A DNA stretch of 64,000 bases from Ricordea florida (lineage: Eukaryota > Cnidaria > Anthozoa > Corallimorpharia > Ricordeidae). Location of the stretch: the NCBI GenBank assembly GCA_949710005.1, contig OX453275.1:25768718-25832717 (forward strand), read 5' to 3'. The notes beneath the pieces were generated by a model that did no database searches, was not told the DNA's origin, and was given only the letters and a program-made list of their open reading frames with translations. How positions within the stretch are numbered: position 1 is the stretch's first letter; the number at the start of each line of letters is the position of its first letter. Position numbers and translations under genes: made by a program. Shown in pieces: positions 53,765 to 64,000 of the stretch.

Positions 53765-53905
53765 TCAGTTTGGAATCGAGTGCAAAAAGTTGAAATTGAG
53801 TGCAGAAAGTTGAAATTAAATTTTTGCATATATATTATTAACAAGTAATCACATGATTTGTCTCGTGCAATTTGGGATAAATCAATTTGGGATAAATCTA
53901 GTGTA
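53765..53905 (-). repeat. Inverted copy of a foldback arm near 54.95-55.08 kb
   Basis: The sequence GTGCAAAAAGTTGAAATTGA, then ATATATTATTAACAAGTAAT and CACATGATTTGTCTCGTGCA, is the inverse of 54955-55075. The two copies face each other around the SINE and polymerase relic. Confidence 0.65.
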
Positions 53906-53910
53906 TTCTA

Positions 53911-54010
53911 GATGCCTTGGTGGCGCAGTGGTATCGCACTTTGCCCTGCAATCTGATGTTTCGCGAGGGCTCGCTCGAGTTCAAACCTTGTCTTATTGTC
54001 TTGTTTTAAA
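53911..54010 (+). repeat. tRNA-derived SINE head, family 4
   Basis: A-box-like GGTGGCGCAGTGGTATCGCA near 53920 and a B-box-like GAGTTCAAACC near 53978. The first half resembles a tRNA, but the second has no clean acceptor stem, so it is a SINE or tRNA-derived relic rather than a functional tRNA. Confidence 0.55.
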
Positions 54011-54199
54011 TACACGAACACGTCTCGCGCAATGCGAGAAACGTTGAGAAAACGTGCCAATTTGTGGCTACGATGAAAAACAAGCAACTCTCCCGAAACC
54101 TTGACGAGCGCTCGCCTTCGGCATCCCGCGTAACGAGGGCTACGGTCTCTCAAACTGGTGGCCTTCCAAGGCGTTTTTGCTACAAGCCACATTGCTACA

Positions 54200-54716
54200 A
54201 ATAGCAGGAGATAGACTGTATTCCGAACAACAAAGAGAAATATATATGTCATTTACAAAGGAAATTGTAGTAGACACTTTTATGGATAAAGATAAACTAA
54301 AGAAGGTTAAACGAGACATAAGATTCGTAGATAGCTTTAAATTCATGGATACCAGCCTAGATTGTTTACTAAATAACCCACCAAAAGACAAATTCATAAA
54401 TATTTCAAGCTTCCATAAAGGTAAACAATTAGAATTATTACTAAGAAAGGGAATATTTCCGTATGATTACATGGATAGCTTAAACAAACTAGATGCAACC
54501 AGTCTTCCAACTTCAAAGCTTAACGACTCAGGCATATCAGATGAGGATTACCAACACGCTCAAAAAGTCTGGAATGCTTTAAATATGAATACAATGAGAG
54601 ACTATCATAATCTGTGCCTCGAAAGTGATGTTCTGCTATTAGCTGATGTATTTGAGAATTTCATGGGTGTTTGTCAGAATATCCTTCCATTTAAAGAATA
54701 CGCAATGTTATCCTAA
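54200..54716 (+). pseudogene. Relic of a Polinton DNA polymerase B (exonuclease-to-palm linker)
   Basis: An open stretch (ORF 54177-54716) aligns with the 15.4-kb element's polymerase at about residues 855-1025: IRFVDSFKFMDTSLDCLL, LLLRKGIFPYDYMDSLNKL, ISDEDYQHAQKVW and MNTMRDYHN, then VLLLADVFENF (exonuclease III-like). It lacks the second cysteine cluster found in the intact protein and stops where the polymerase would continue into the palm. It is not functional. It marks the 5' part of a second, decayed Polinton and lies in the same gene order as in the intact element. Confidence 0.88.
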
Positions 54717-54779
54717 ATATAGATAACACAAGCCATCAGTGAACAGTTGGACCCAAATCGGAATCCGAGAGCACCGTTT

Positions 54780-55080
54780 GGTTTATAATGGTAATTGAAC
54801 TGAATGGAGTGCAATTTGTATAGGTAATCACATGATTTCGAGTGCAATTTGGGATAAATCAGCACGAATAAATTTTTCAAAGGCTAACCAAATTGCACGA
54901 GCCCGTAGGGCGAGTGCAATTTGTAGTCTTTGAAAAATTTACGAGTGCTGATTTATCCCAAATTGCACGAGACAAATCATGTGATTACTTGTTAATAATA
55001 TATATGCAAAAATTTAATTTCAACTTTCTGCACTCAATTTCAACTTTTTGCACTCAATTTCAATTTTCTGCACTGTTTGG
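54780..55080. repeat. Foldback inserted after the polymerase relic
   Basis: GTGCAATTTGGGATAAATCA near 54842 is answered by TGATTTATCCCAAATTGCAC near 54949-54968, with the arms continuing outward through ATCATGTGATTAC. This probably ended the polymerase reading frame. Confidence 0.65.
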
Positions 55081-55129
55081 GATTAATTGACGTGTCAGCC
55101 AATGAGCATGCCGAAATTTTTGCATGTAT

Positions 55130-55240
55130 ATTATTAGGTCTGAAATCATACGCGTGATTTCAAATATCGAACGAGCGCGTAGCGCAAGTTCGATTTGAAA
55201 TCTTAAGTATTATTTCAGACCAAAATTGCACGACACGAAG
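55130..55240. repeat. Short foldback
   Basis: AGGTCTGAAATCATACGCGT near 55136 and a TTTCAGACC end near 55229 are inverted, with GATTTCAAATATCGAAC and GTTCGATTTGAAATC inside. Confidence 0.55.
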
Positions 55241-55469
55241 TTACATTTATTACACTCATTTTGAAATCACACAGTTTTTTGTCAAAACTACTCATTTATT
55301 TATCCAGTTCAGGAAGCCCGGTTTTTGAAAAAGAGTAACTTTTTAAAAATGATGCGATGTAGAGCAAAACATGGTGCAATTTGTGAATAAATGACGCTGC
55401 TATGGGCCAATCAAATTGCAGGGATTACCTGTGATTTCAAAATGGCTGAATGAACACGAACAAAACCGA

Positions 55470-55865
55470 ATAACATTGAATCCCTCATCTGCTAATCCAG
55501 GAGAAATGTTATATATCAACATACCACCGTTATCAGAGAATGTTGTGATCTCCCAGGTAGCTTATTCTTGGTATTTGACTTGAATGTCACGGGTCATGAA
55601 AACAAACAACACCCCAGTGAATAACGTAGGTAGAGACCTTGCATACGAACTCAAAGTTCTATTTGGTGGTGAAACACTACAGGATACACAAAGATACGAT
55701 GTATTTACAACCTACCATGATTTATAGTTAAAGACTGAAGAACGTGAAGATAAATTACGGCAGGGAATATCCTCTGAAAGCTCCGAACCAATGCAGAAGA
55801 CAAAGATACATCAGAAGACTTGGAAACTATTGTTGCAGCTATTCATAATACTAAAAAAAATACTG
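55470..55865 (+). pseudogene. Relic of a Polinton major capsid protein (N-terminal third)
   Basis: The frame-broken sequence matches the start of the capsid protein at 19616-20848: a strand like ITLNPSTASPGETLYINIP, then the FGGETLQDTQRYD block (near 55660-55690). At least two frameshifts and a stop interrupt it. About 100 bp of unrelated sequence follows before the next relic. The order polymerase - capsid - 533-aa-type protein is that of the intact element. Confidence 0.85.
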
Positions 55866-55973
55866 CATTCAAAGGGGGCCATCCTTCCCAGACTCCCACC
55901 GATTTGTTCTCTCGCTCTCCCGCTTTTCGATCGTGCCCACGATCCGAGAGCCTGGCACAGGCTAGTAATTAAG

Positions 55974-57987
55974 ATGGGATTAGTCCACGAATTCAACAAT
56001 CGATATCCAGAGGCTGATATGTCTAAGTTTAAATTCGTTCAGGACAGCTATGGAGGATATATCTACTGGAAAGACAATAGGTTTACTATAATTAGTTATG
56101 ATGACTTGTCTGGAAAAACTTTGATTGAACATATTAGCCCGGAATTAAAGGTTAAATTGAACATCTTGGTATTCGTGAATCGGTCGCTGATAGTTTAAAG
56201 ATGGGATTACGCGGTGAATTTAATAAACGATATCCGGCAGATATGTCAAAGTTCAAATTCGTTTCAGACAGCTATGGGGGCATATCTACTGGAAATACAG
56301 TAGTTTTACTGTAATGAGTTATGATGACTTATCCAGGAAAACTTGGACTGATGATCTTAGCCCTGAATTGAAAGTTAAATTACATAAGGATCTAGGTATT
56401 AATGAATCTTTCCCTGATAATTTAAAATTAACCGAGAAAACATATCCTATACCTGCTATAAATTTCATCACAGAGGATGACTTAACCGATTTGGATACCG
56501 AGTTTGATATTTATGTTTCTCCAAAGCTCTCAGTGTAAATGCGAGATATTCTCCGGGAGACTACTTTAACCTTCAGATCCGCTAAACAATGTAGACGATG
56601 GCCTAATGGACCTGACGTTAACTATTGGCCTCAGCAGTTAAAGTTTGCTGTTTGGTGTGCAACATCTGGATGCGGTGTTAGTCTAATGGATAACGCTAAT
56701 TATCCACCTGTTGTATCTAGCTTCATCCAATTCCACACTTACTTTACCATTAGAAGAATTTTATATGAATTGAGCGTTCCGCTACCGGATGATCCTGTAT
56801 TCAATCAGACAAATAATCCTTACAATAGGTTGCTTTTGAGAGACTATGCCAAGAGTTTGGTTTACCTTCTAATCGACATTTTAGGTGGAAGGGCGGAAGG
56901 AAACATGTATTAGGTGATATATTTGTATAAATTTTACCCCGGTGATAGCCCTGGTTCTGGTTATCAAAACGTTCATGTTGTCCGAGGTTATGATACCGGA
57001 GCTAATACATGGCCGGATAAGTTAAATCGATTTTCCGATGAGGGTGGAAAGCGGAACGATGGAAATTTGGTTGCTTGGATTCGTAATGATGAAGATGTGG
57101 ACTTACGATATGTTTGGTTTATTCCAGTTAAGGGTGTAGGTTTGACTAAGGCTGATTGAGGTAGATTCAATAGATCGGTTGAGGCCTTTGTTTAACGTAT
57201 ACTAGTAGCTCAAGTTAGCACAAGATCGTCAATAGTTGGAAACGGTAGGTCGACCATAGAGACCCAACAAGAATTCATAACATTATTTGAATCCGGTGTC
57301 ATCGAAAACGATATATCAAAATCAGTCCAACAGAACTATCTGTTCAGGAAGCGAAATTAAGGTTGGATTTAGCTGTCGCTCATAGATTATGGTTGATGCC
57401 TGGTAATTGAATCATATAAATACCGAGAGTGTGGTTGGCTATAATAATAATCTTATTCGAGCAACTAGTAATATGACGTTTGGAGTAGATAATTCGATAA
57501 ACACAGAGACAAAATCTGTAGGAATTACGCATAATTTGGGTAGTTCAAAAAGTTACCGCATAGACCAGAGGTTAATGTTAAATCTATGGATAAACCGAAA
57601 AGAACCGGATATCAAACCGATTGTAAAGCCTACTTCAACAACCACTACACAGCACCAAATTAATCGTATTGCATTGACAGCTGCTATGGGTGGGTTAGGA
57701 GGGTCTCCCAGGGGTTTTGGGGAACAAGGGAACATTGGCAAAATATCGAAGGGAACAAGGGAACATTAGCCAATTTTTGGGAACAGGGGAACAAATTTTT
57801 TTCATTTTTTTGGGAGAAAATTGAGAAGGGGAGGGAGTAGCTGGTAAGCGGATTTGATAAAAGGGGAACAATTTACGAAAATGTGTGGGAACATGGGAAC
57901 ATAGGGCAATTTTGGAAGGGAACAAGGACCCCCCCCCCCCCCCCCTTCCTGGGAAACCCTCGGTTAGCATGGTTTCTATTTAGGTAG
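55974..57987 (+). pseudogene. Relic of the 533-residue Polinton protein, N-terminal part duplicated, split by a MITE
   Basis: Pieces in several frames match the intact 533-aa protein. Its N-terminal 70 residues appear twice (from 55974 and from about 56201, each with an FKFV...YGG start). Then come the WPQQLKFAVWCATSGCGVSL signature (56624-56683), a central part ending in a frameshift near 56912, and the C-terminal half. Stops and shifts near 56193, 56536, 56912, 57156 and 57410 break it. A 263-bp MITE (57699-57961) lies within the membrane-anchor codons, and the last few codons continue beyond it to a stop at 57985-57987. Confidence 0.88.
57699..57961. mobile_element. MITE with GAGGGTCTCCCAGG-type ends inside the relic, 6-bp target duplication
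   Basis: The left end GAGGGTCTCCCAGG and right end CCTGGGAAACCCTC are inverted. GGTTAG flanks it at 57693-57698 and 57962-57967. The interior is a GGGAACA-rich stretch and a C-run. It dates the insertion as later than the Polinton relic. Confidence 0.8.
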
Positions 57988-58008
57988 ATTTCTCGTTATA
58001 TAGGGTAA

Positions 58009-58670
58009 AGATGAATGTTAATGGTTCAGATGATCATAATTATCGATATAAAATGCAGTCAATTACAATCTCGTATATTGTAAGAGATGCTGGGGCAACT
58101 ATTATTGACAATGCCGAGCAGATTGCTAATGATATTTATCGTGAGCTAACTGTTATAAGGAGCTGTTTTGCTTAAGGTGCAGCCTGTCGTGTTACTATTG
58201 TTGGTGATAAAATCTACATTCCAGGCAACCATTCTGTCCAACAGCTACAACAGGTACGCTAAACACACCGCAACAAATGTGTTATGTGTTAAGTGCGACA
58301 GCCCAGAAATAGCTAGCTGGAAACGTAAACGGAAATTTAGTGCATGTGGGTGGGTGTATTAGCGTGGTTTCTATTTCGGTAATTGATATATATTATCGTC
58401 AAAGCTTTCAACATATTCAAACTGCCAACCGGAGTCTCCATTCTGAAACTGTTGGATTAATTGGAGTAATCGTTGGACCATAGTGTCGAAAATGTTGGAT
58501 ACATTGGTCAATTCAGTTATTATTTCTACGTTGCGTTCGAAGCAGCCTGAACTTTTATCGGTCTGTCCAGTAGTAGGATTATATTTTATTAATTTATCGG
58601 TTAAGGTAACTTCACTTCACTTTGAAAGGTTTATTTTTCTGTTTAATGATATTGATAACTTTTGATCGAA
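58009..58670 (+). other. Downstream part of the decayed Polinton, unrecognised
   Basis: A short open frame begins at 58010 (MNVNGSDDHNYRYKMQSITI, then DAGATIIDNAEQIANDIYREL), helical at its end. Two further short frames follow (58168-58362, 58483-58665). I cannot match any of them to the intact element's genes. They may be genes specific to that lineage, or noise. Confidence 0.4.
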
Positions 58671-58754
58671 TGTTAATCAGAGATTTCTCGAGATTAAATC
58701 CCATGCCAATTATCCTGTATTGACTGTTAGGTGTCGGTTGACTCGTAATTAGCA

Positions 58755-58905
58755 ATTAATAAATGAGGCTGAGTAGGATATGAAGAATTAAGCGGATCGA
58801 GGAAGGTGTTATCCACCGAGGCCGTAGGTCGAGGTGGATAACACCCTTCCGAGATCCGCTTAATTCTTCTTAATATCCTACGAAAGCCGAATTCATTAAT
58901 TGCTT
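58755..58905. repeat. Foldback with GGTGTTATCCACC centre
   Basis: Arms around GGATATGAAGAATTAAGCGG and its approximate inverse (CCGCTTAATTCTTCTTAATATCC). The centre GGTGTTATCCACCGAGGCC is followed by its inverse-like partner GGTGGATAACACC. No coding. Confidence 0.7.
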
Positions 58906-59200
58906 TATTATTTATCAAAATATTTTCAAACACTTAAAGGAGAAAATGAGCTTTATTTTCACAAATTTCACACCCACCAGCAACATAACAAAACAAAATA
59001 ACACAAGCTCTTCCCCAGGTCTTCCCGGTTAACGGTGCCTTAACCTGCGAAAACGCTGCATTTTTGACGTCATTTCCTCGTTAAAGTCAAAATTCTTCTA
59101 AATTTGGTCATCAGTAACTGGTTATGGTGAATTAAACGTGTGCTTTTAGCCAATCAGAATCGGGGAAATATTTTGAATGAATAATGATTGTTATTATAAG

Positions 59201-59499
59201 GGTGGGACCATTAGAAAAGTGATTGGGGGGGGGGGGGTGGGGAATTTTCAGCTTGCACGAATTTTTTTTTTCGCTCACCGCTTTTGCAGGAATTTTTTTT
59301 TTTAGGTGAACCTCTCTGCACGAATTTTTTTTACTACGTGTGAAAAAGTCACAATTGGACCTTCCTTCTGCATGAATTTTTTTTTTACCTTCTTCTTTGC
59401 ATGAATTTTTTTTTTTGGCATTTTGCCTTGCATGAATTTTTTTTTTGGTTTTTTCCCCACCCCCCCCCCCCCCCATCACTTTTCTAATGGTCCGTCCCT
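59201..59499. mobile_element. MITE 'A', complete copy 1
   Basis: Termini GGACCATTAGAAAAGTGATTG and the inverse ATCACTTTTCTAATGGTCCG. The inside has repeats of the word TTTTTTTTTTGCATGAATT and a long G/C-run at each end. Related to 39730-39940 and 63590-63855. Confidence 0.8.
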
Positions 59500-61300
59500 A
59501 ACCCAAATAGATTTTTCTAAGATGAAATTTTGATGGCTTGCTCAAGGGACAATTTGAGTCTTTTTCCTGGTTAGATTTTTTATTATACTTATACGCCGTG
59601 CCGTCTGATGTATGGCTTGGTGTGTCTAAAGTGTCGTTTGATGTATAACAGGGCGGGTCTAAACGTTAGATGCTGAAGTCTAAGAATGAAATACTTTTAA
59701 ACTTCCAATTTATGTTTTGGATTGAATCAAGCATTTGTCCGATCATAGTATCATAAATAGCAGATAGATCCGTCCGTTCAGTAATTAATTCAGATTTTGA
59801 CATTATTAAAACGCGAGCTATCTTCATACACTTGCTAAGTCGTGGGATTCTGTTTTTTTTTTTTTTTAACTTTGATGGACAAGATAAAACTCACTTTTAT
59901 ATTATTATACTGTCTAATTTTATTGAGAACGAAGCCGAGGGAAACATTGTGATTCTCGGGAAACAAAATTAGAAAACTTAAGAATAGATAAGGACAATAA
60001 CCACTAGATCCTTGTATTCTAAATTCCTCACTCATTTTTGATATTAAGAAAGTTTTAATCAGTTTTTTCCGGGATTAGTTTTCGGCGCTGGCTATTAAAT
60101 TTTATTACAATTCTTGTCGGTCTCTATGCTGGATTGGCCTGATTAGATTTTGATGCTGGATTGGTCGGATTAGATTTTGATTCTGGATTAGATCCTGATG
60201 TTGGATTAGAGTGCTAGCAGGTTGCTTAAGAGTGTGCTTAGTAGTGGAAATTGATTTATCCAAGTTTGATCTAAACGCGCCAAATTCGGCAATCTCCTAC
60301 TGCTCTCCAAAATTGCAAAAAAATTTAGCGATTAACTTGTTCCAGAACACCGACAGCCGGCAGAACCTAACGGAAAAAGCGACAATTTGCGACAGCGACA
60401 ATCCATTTTTACTTTCGCCAAAGCTACATCTTTTCACTCTGTTAATTCGACAGCGACATGACCGACCAGGCCAGCAAATATTAAGCACGTTTAACTAACT
60501 TTGTCGTACATTCCCTCACAAACCCTTCAATTGGTTTGCCGCAGGAAACGCACTGTGAAGAAATACTATCAATATTTAGAATTCGAGTTTAAACGTGAGT
60601 AACACTTTGCATAGTTTGTTCAATTGAAATTGTAACGCCGAATTCCTCTTGAATTCCTGCTTCACCTTTGCAAATAATGTACTGGGAAACAAGAATTTCT
60701 TTATCATTTAATTTTAGATCGAATAAAACGTTTATGTTATACGACTGCGAGACTTCTTTCGTTCAGTGTTTAGTCTTCATTTCCCGTTGGAACACTATTC
60801 GATTTCTTGCTAACCACAGTTTCTGGAATATTGGAGACAAGGATGACCGATGCTACTTAAGAAGTAAGAAAGAAATGGAGAAATTGTAAGCTGCGCTAAC
60901 CCGTCTCGGCAACACAATTTCAGTTCAAGTCACTGGCAATCGGGCCGCAACCGAAATCAACCGAAAAGCAATAGATGCGTTTGAAATTTTCAGAACTGGT
61001 TTCAGTACACGAGGAACTCAATGCTTATCGAGGAAGAAACCGAATTCGAAACAGAAGAGGCCTGGTTAGAGGGATGTCAAGACGTTTTCTTAAGGCTAAA
61101 ACTTATATTTTATATTAGAAGCAAGTCACGATCTCATACGAAAAATAGGAAGCTGACGAAAGTTCGATAACATGACCACTGAAAACAGTGTTGCCGGAAA
61201 CGCAAATAACAGAAAACGGTTCAAGAGGAAAATAATTTACCGCCACAGGACATACCTTCCAGAAATCCAGGCCTAACAGAGATAATTCAAAGTAACGACA
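59500..61300. other. Unannotated AT-rich stretch
   Basis: No gene or confident repeat. GGATTGGTCGGATTAGATTT-like words recur at 60130-60210 (a short degenerate array). Short open frames of 60-95 codons lack domain signal. Confidence 0.4.
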
Positions 61301-61349
61301 ATGTGAACATTCAAACCGAACGTAACCATGGAAACCATGGAAACCATGA

Positions 61350-62040
61350 ACATTGTTCGTTTAGGATGGAAACGCCCAAAATGCCAAAATTCTACGGAGA
61401 TGGGAGAGAGTATTTCATTTTGAAAGCCGATTTTAGGTATTTGGTTGAAACCAGTTACAGAAAGCGATATTCGATATGTCTACAAGGAATTAGAAATCCA
61501 TAGAGCTAATGAAAGGTATTGGTCAAGGCTATGATACCGATTCGATCTACGGGGACCATCGCCTTGTTGCCTACATTATCATTCAAGACATTACTAGGTT
61601 CAAGCCCTTACGCGACGGTGAAGAAGCGCGCTTCAGTGATTTAGTCTATTTAGTCACACGTGGTTTCAATGTGCTCAGGAAAGTAGGACGTAAAAATGAC
61701 ACAGCCATATGTGGACAATCGTTGAGCAACGGATGTCGACGGATGATCACAAAGTATGGTCGCGTTTCCTGGAATCAAGCCAGAGCGAAGCTACAATGAA
61801 AAATTCGATGAAATGGATGATAAGCAAAATAAAATCTCCCATGAGAGCCACTAAACCGCCACCCCCCCCCCCCCCTCCCCCCCTGAGGACCCCTCACCAG
61901 TCCCAGTCCCGGCAGCACGAAAACCATTCATCGTCCAATGAAGACAGAAAAACAGATAAGTTAAAAGTGTTGGCTGTGCAAAACATCGTCCCACTGGACT
62001 GATGAATGCCAAAGGTTCTTAGCAAATAAGCTGGTGGAGA
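61350..62040 (+). pseudogene. BEL/Pao LTR retrotransposon gag relic
   Basis: The frames read MPKFYGDGREYFILKADF, then DSIYGDHRLVAY, FKPLRDGEEARFSDLVYLV, and a KTSSHWTDECQRFLANK zinc-knuckle-like segment (from about 61981). These are hallmarks of BEL/Pao gag (DUF1759-like). Several frame changes and a run of prolines (61860-61880) break it. No pol or LTR is recognised nearby. Confidence 0.75.
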
Positions 62041-62059
62041 ACACAACATGTCAACCTGC

Positions 62060-62190
62060 TCTCGCAGACGCCAGTGTAATGAGAAAATGTTCCATCCCTA
62101 AGGTCGTGGGTTCGAATTCCCTTCAAGCCTGAATTTTTCCAGGTCTTATCTTCGCAACTGGTTAACCTAATAATGTCTGTGCGACTCGGT
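62060..62190 (+). repeat. tRNA-type SINE fragment, family 2, copy
   Basis: AAGGTCGTGGGTTCGAATTC (B-box-like), then TCAAGCCTGAATTTTTCCAG and GGTCTTATCTTCGCAAC. The same order as the minus-strand copy near 40.6 kb. Confidence 0.55.
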
Positions 62191-62914
62191 GAAACATCCA
62201 CTCGACCATCGATCGTGGCACCAGACAGTAGACAGCAAGTTCGGCGCATCCCAGGACATGGTGAGCCCTTTCAATCTCTGGCCGTTATACTACGAATAGC
62301 AGTTGGACATGAAGTCTGTGCCCACGAGAATGTGATCGAATCCATGTAAATCTTCGGATGCAAATCGAATATGCTCGGTCGCTCTCGGTAACAGACGGAT
62401 ACCAGACGTAATCTGACGATTCGGTACCACTTTCTTACGAACGCACTCGACGAAATTGTGGGTACGCTTCCTGCAGAAGCCATAAGCCACAAAAACGAAC
62501 CAATCAACTTACATTCTTAGTGAAACACAAGAAATAGAAATTACTTATCAGATAATATTATATACTATAACCACATGTATTTGGAAAAAACTATTTAGCT
62601 ACTGACATTAATGTTAAAATGTTGCTGGAGAGCAAGACCTTGCTCTCCAGCAACATTTTCCATACAAATCCTCTAAATTTTCCAAAAATTCAAGCTGTCG
62701 TATAAACTTACTCTTTAATGCCAGGGGCCTCAAACTTGGCCATTTTGGTATTTTCGATGCGCTCTTTCCATTTCTGGCATTCTTTAAGTTATAGCCCATA
62801 ATATGAAATTTTTTTCGGAAAAATTTGGTCACGTGACCCCAGCTGCAAAAGGCCTATAGCAGGCTCATAATTTAGTGACTTCGTCTCTACATAGTCAGGA
62901 TAGTTAAACAGTTA
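62191..62914. other. Unannotated stretch
   Basis: Contains a 40-bp perfect-looking palindrome at 62618-62657 (TTGCTGGAGAGCAAGACC and its inverse) beside the words CCATACAAATCCTCTAAATTT, which resemble foldback 'H'. Otherwise no gene is seen. Confidence 0.5.
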
Positions 62915-63470
62915 AAAACCATAATTGTAAAATGACGTACCTTTTTTCAAACATTATTTGAACCAGAAGGTTCAAACTTTAATGGTAGACCGAGCGTGCG
63001 AACCCAGATGTCTGTGTTTACAGGCTAATCATGCATTTGATGACTTTGGAGCCAAGCTGTGTTAGTACTGATAGCCCGTATACCCTCACAAACAAAGACA
63101 GTCATTAAATTTCTGAGAAAATTCTACAAGAAAGGCACCAAACGTTCATTTAGCAAACCATTTACTGAAAGTCGCGGAAGAATTGATTTTATGAACAAGT
63201 TTCATCAGATTTTAGGCAAAATACTAAAAACCATGATTCCGAAACTACGTATGTTTTAAAAAAGTAATTGAACTAGAAGTTCAAAGCCTTACAGAGCTAA
63301 ATTATACATATGATAACATAGTGTTGAACCCAAACTGTGTCAGTTTAGATAGTCCGTTTAGCCTCACAACCATAATTTTTTACTTACGTTTAAAAAGGAA
63401 GTCACCAAACTCGGTTAGCAAACCATTTAAGGACTAAGCGCAGTTTTATTAACAAGTCTCACTAGATCTG
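62915..63470. repeat. Degenerate tandem duplication, period about 312 bp
   Basis: AACCATAATTGTAAAATGAC near 62917 and AACCATGATTCCGAAACTAC near 63229 begin similar stretches of about 250-300 bp. Shared words include GTGTTAGTACTGATAGCCCG versus GTGTCAGTTTAGATAGTCCG and CCTCACAAACAAAGACAG. Two old copies of some unit. Confidence 0.55.
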
Positions 63471-63589
63471 GTTGATAAACTATGCCATTGAAAACCAGTG
63501 CATCTTGGTCGGGAAACTCGTGCCCCTGATGTGCTCTATCACGTACCACGCCTTGTCCTCAGCGAGTAATACACACCCTCCTTTGATTG

Positions 63590-63855
63590 GGGACGGACCA
63601 TTAGAAAAGTGATGGTGGGGTGGGGGGGGTGGGAAAAAAAAAATTCAAGCAAGGGAAAATGCCAAGAAAAAAAATTCATGCAAAGAAGAAGGCAAAAAAA
63701 AATTCATGCAGAAGAAAGGTCCAATTGTGACTTTTTTCACACGTAGTAAACAAAATTCCTGCACAATCAGTGAGCGAAAAAAAAAATTCGTGCAAGCTGA
63801 AAATTCCCCTCTTCCCCCCCCCCCCCCCCCCATCACTTTTCTAATGGTCCGTCCC
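63590..63855. mobile_element. MITE 'A', complete copy 2
   Basis: GGGACGGACCATTAGAAAAG at the left, and the inverse CTTTTCTAATGGTCCGTCCC at the right. The interior repeats AAAAAAATTCATGCAAAG-like words and the segment GTCCAATTGTGAC. It confirms the family with 59201-59499. Confidence 0.85.
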
Positions 63856-64000
63856 TTATGGAGGAGAAATGAAACTAAGAAAAAAATGTCCACGAAAAGC
63901 CCAGGTCACATATCACGAGAAACAGCTACGCAACCTGGCTTTGAGAATCCTTCTCTCATAAGCGACTTCATTTTAGAACTTGATCCTTACTTCTCTATTG

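Overview
Animal nuclear DNA, most likely from an anthozoan cnidarian such as a stony coral. Intron-rich metazoan genes (a RECQ1-type helicase, a CIMIP2C-like ciliary protein, a TBC-domain Rab-GAP and an acylated globin) lie in a landscape of tRNA-headed SINEs, decayed LINEs, BEL/Pao gag debris and many short palindromic DNA elements. The species cannot be read from the sequence alone.

Layout. 1-2,465: decayed LINE with two nested MITEs. 2,555-5,813: last three exons of a RecQ1-like helicase (+). 6,170-8,811: two exons of a CIMIP2C/FAM166C-like gene (-), with a hAT-like MITE in its intron. 8,900-11,478: repeats. 11,479-26,877: a complete 15.4-kb Polinton/Maverick (adintovirus-like) element. 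27,516-48,487: an 18-exon TBC-domain gene (+) whose introns are full of repeats. 49,868-53,091: a three-exon globin gene (-). 54,200-58,010: a second, badly decayed Polinton. 58,750-64,000: MITEs, SINEs, a BEL/Pao gag relic and an old tandem duplication.

The Polinton is the main object. Its outer 187 bp of terminal inverted repeat read as identical at both ends, it has a short target-site duplication, and 15 open genes fill it: protein-primed DNA polymerase B, retroviral-type integrase, packaging ATPase, double-jelly-roll-type major capsid protein, a candidate penton, a candidate ssDNA-binding protein, a 533-residue membrane-anchored protein, and a set of small membrane or coiled-coil proteins. 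I see no adenovirus-type maturation protease.

Three regulatory features appear on reading the element as a whole. (1) An octamer AT(T/C)TA(A/G)A(A/G), or a close variant, lies 24-30 nt before the start codon of 14 of the 15 genes, all except the integrase; it also moves the start of the 533-residue protein. (2) A near-identical 30-nt hairpin sits at both non-overlapping convergent gene junctions. (3) The terminal repeats run through the promoter into the first four codons of both outermost genes, which encode two different proteins sharing a SAP-like N-terminal domain.

The decayed second copy keeps the order polymerase - capsid - 533-aa protein, so the lineage has been invaded by related elements more than once. 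Separately, four copies of a hAT-like MITE, three with perfect 8-bp target duplications, show its inverted termini amplified into tandem arrays.
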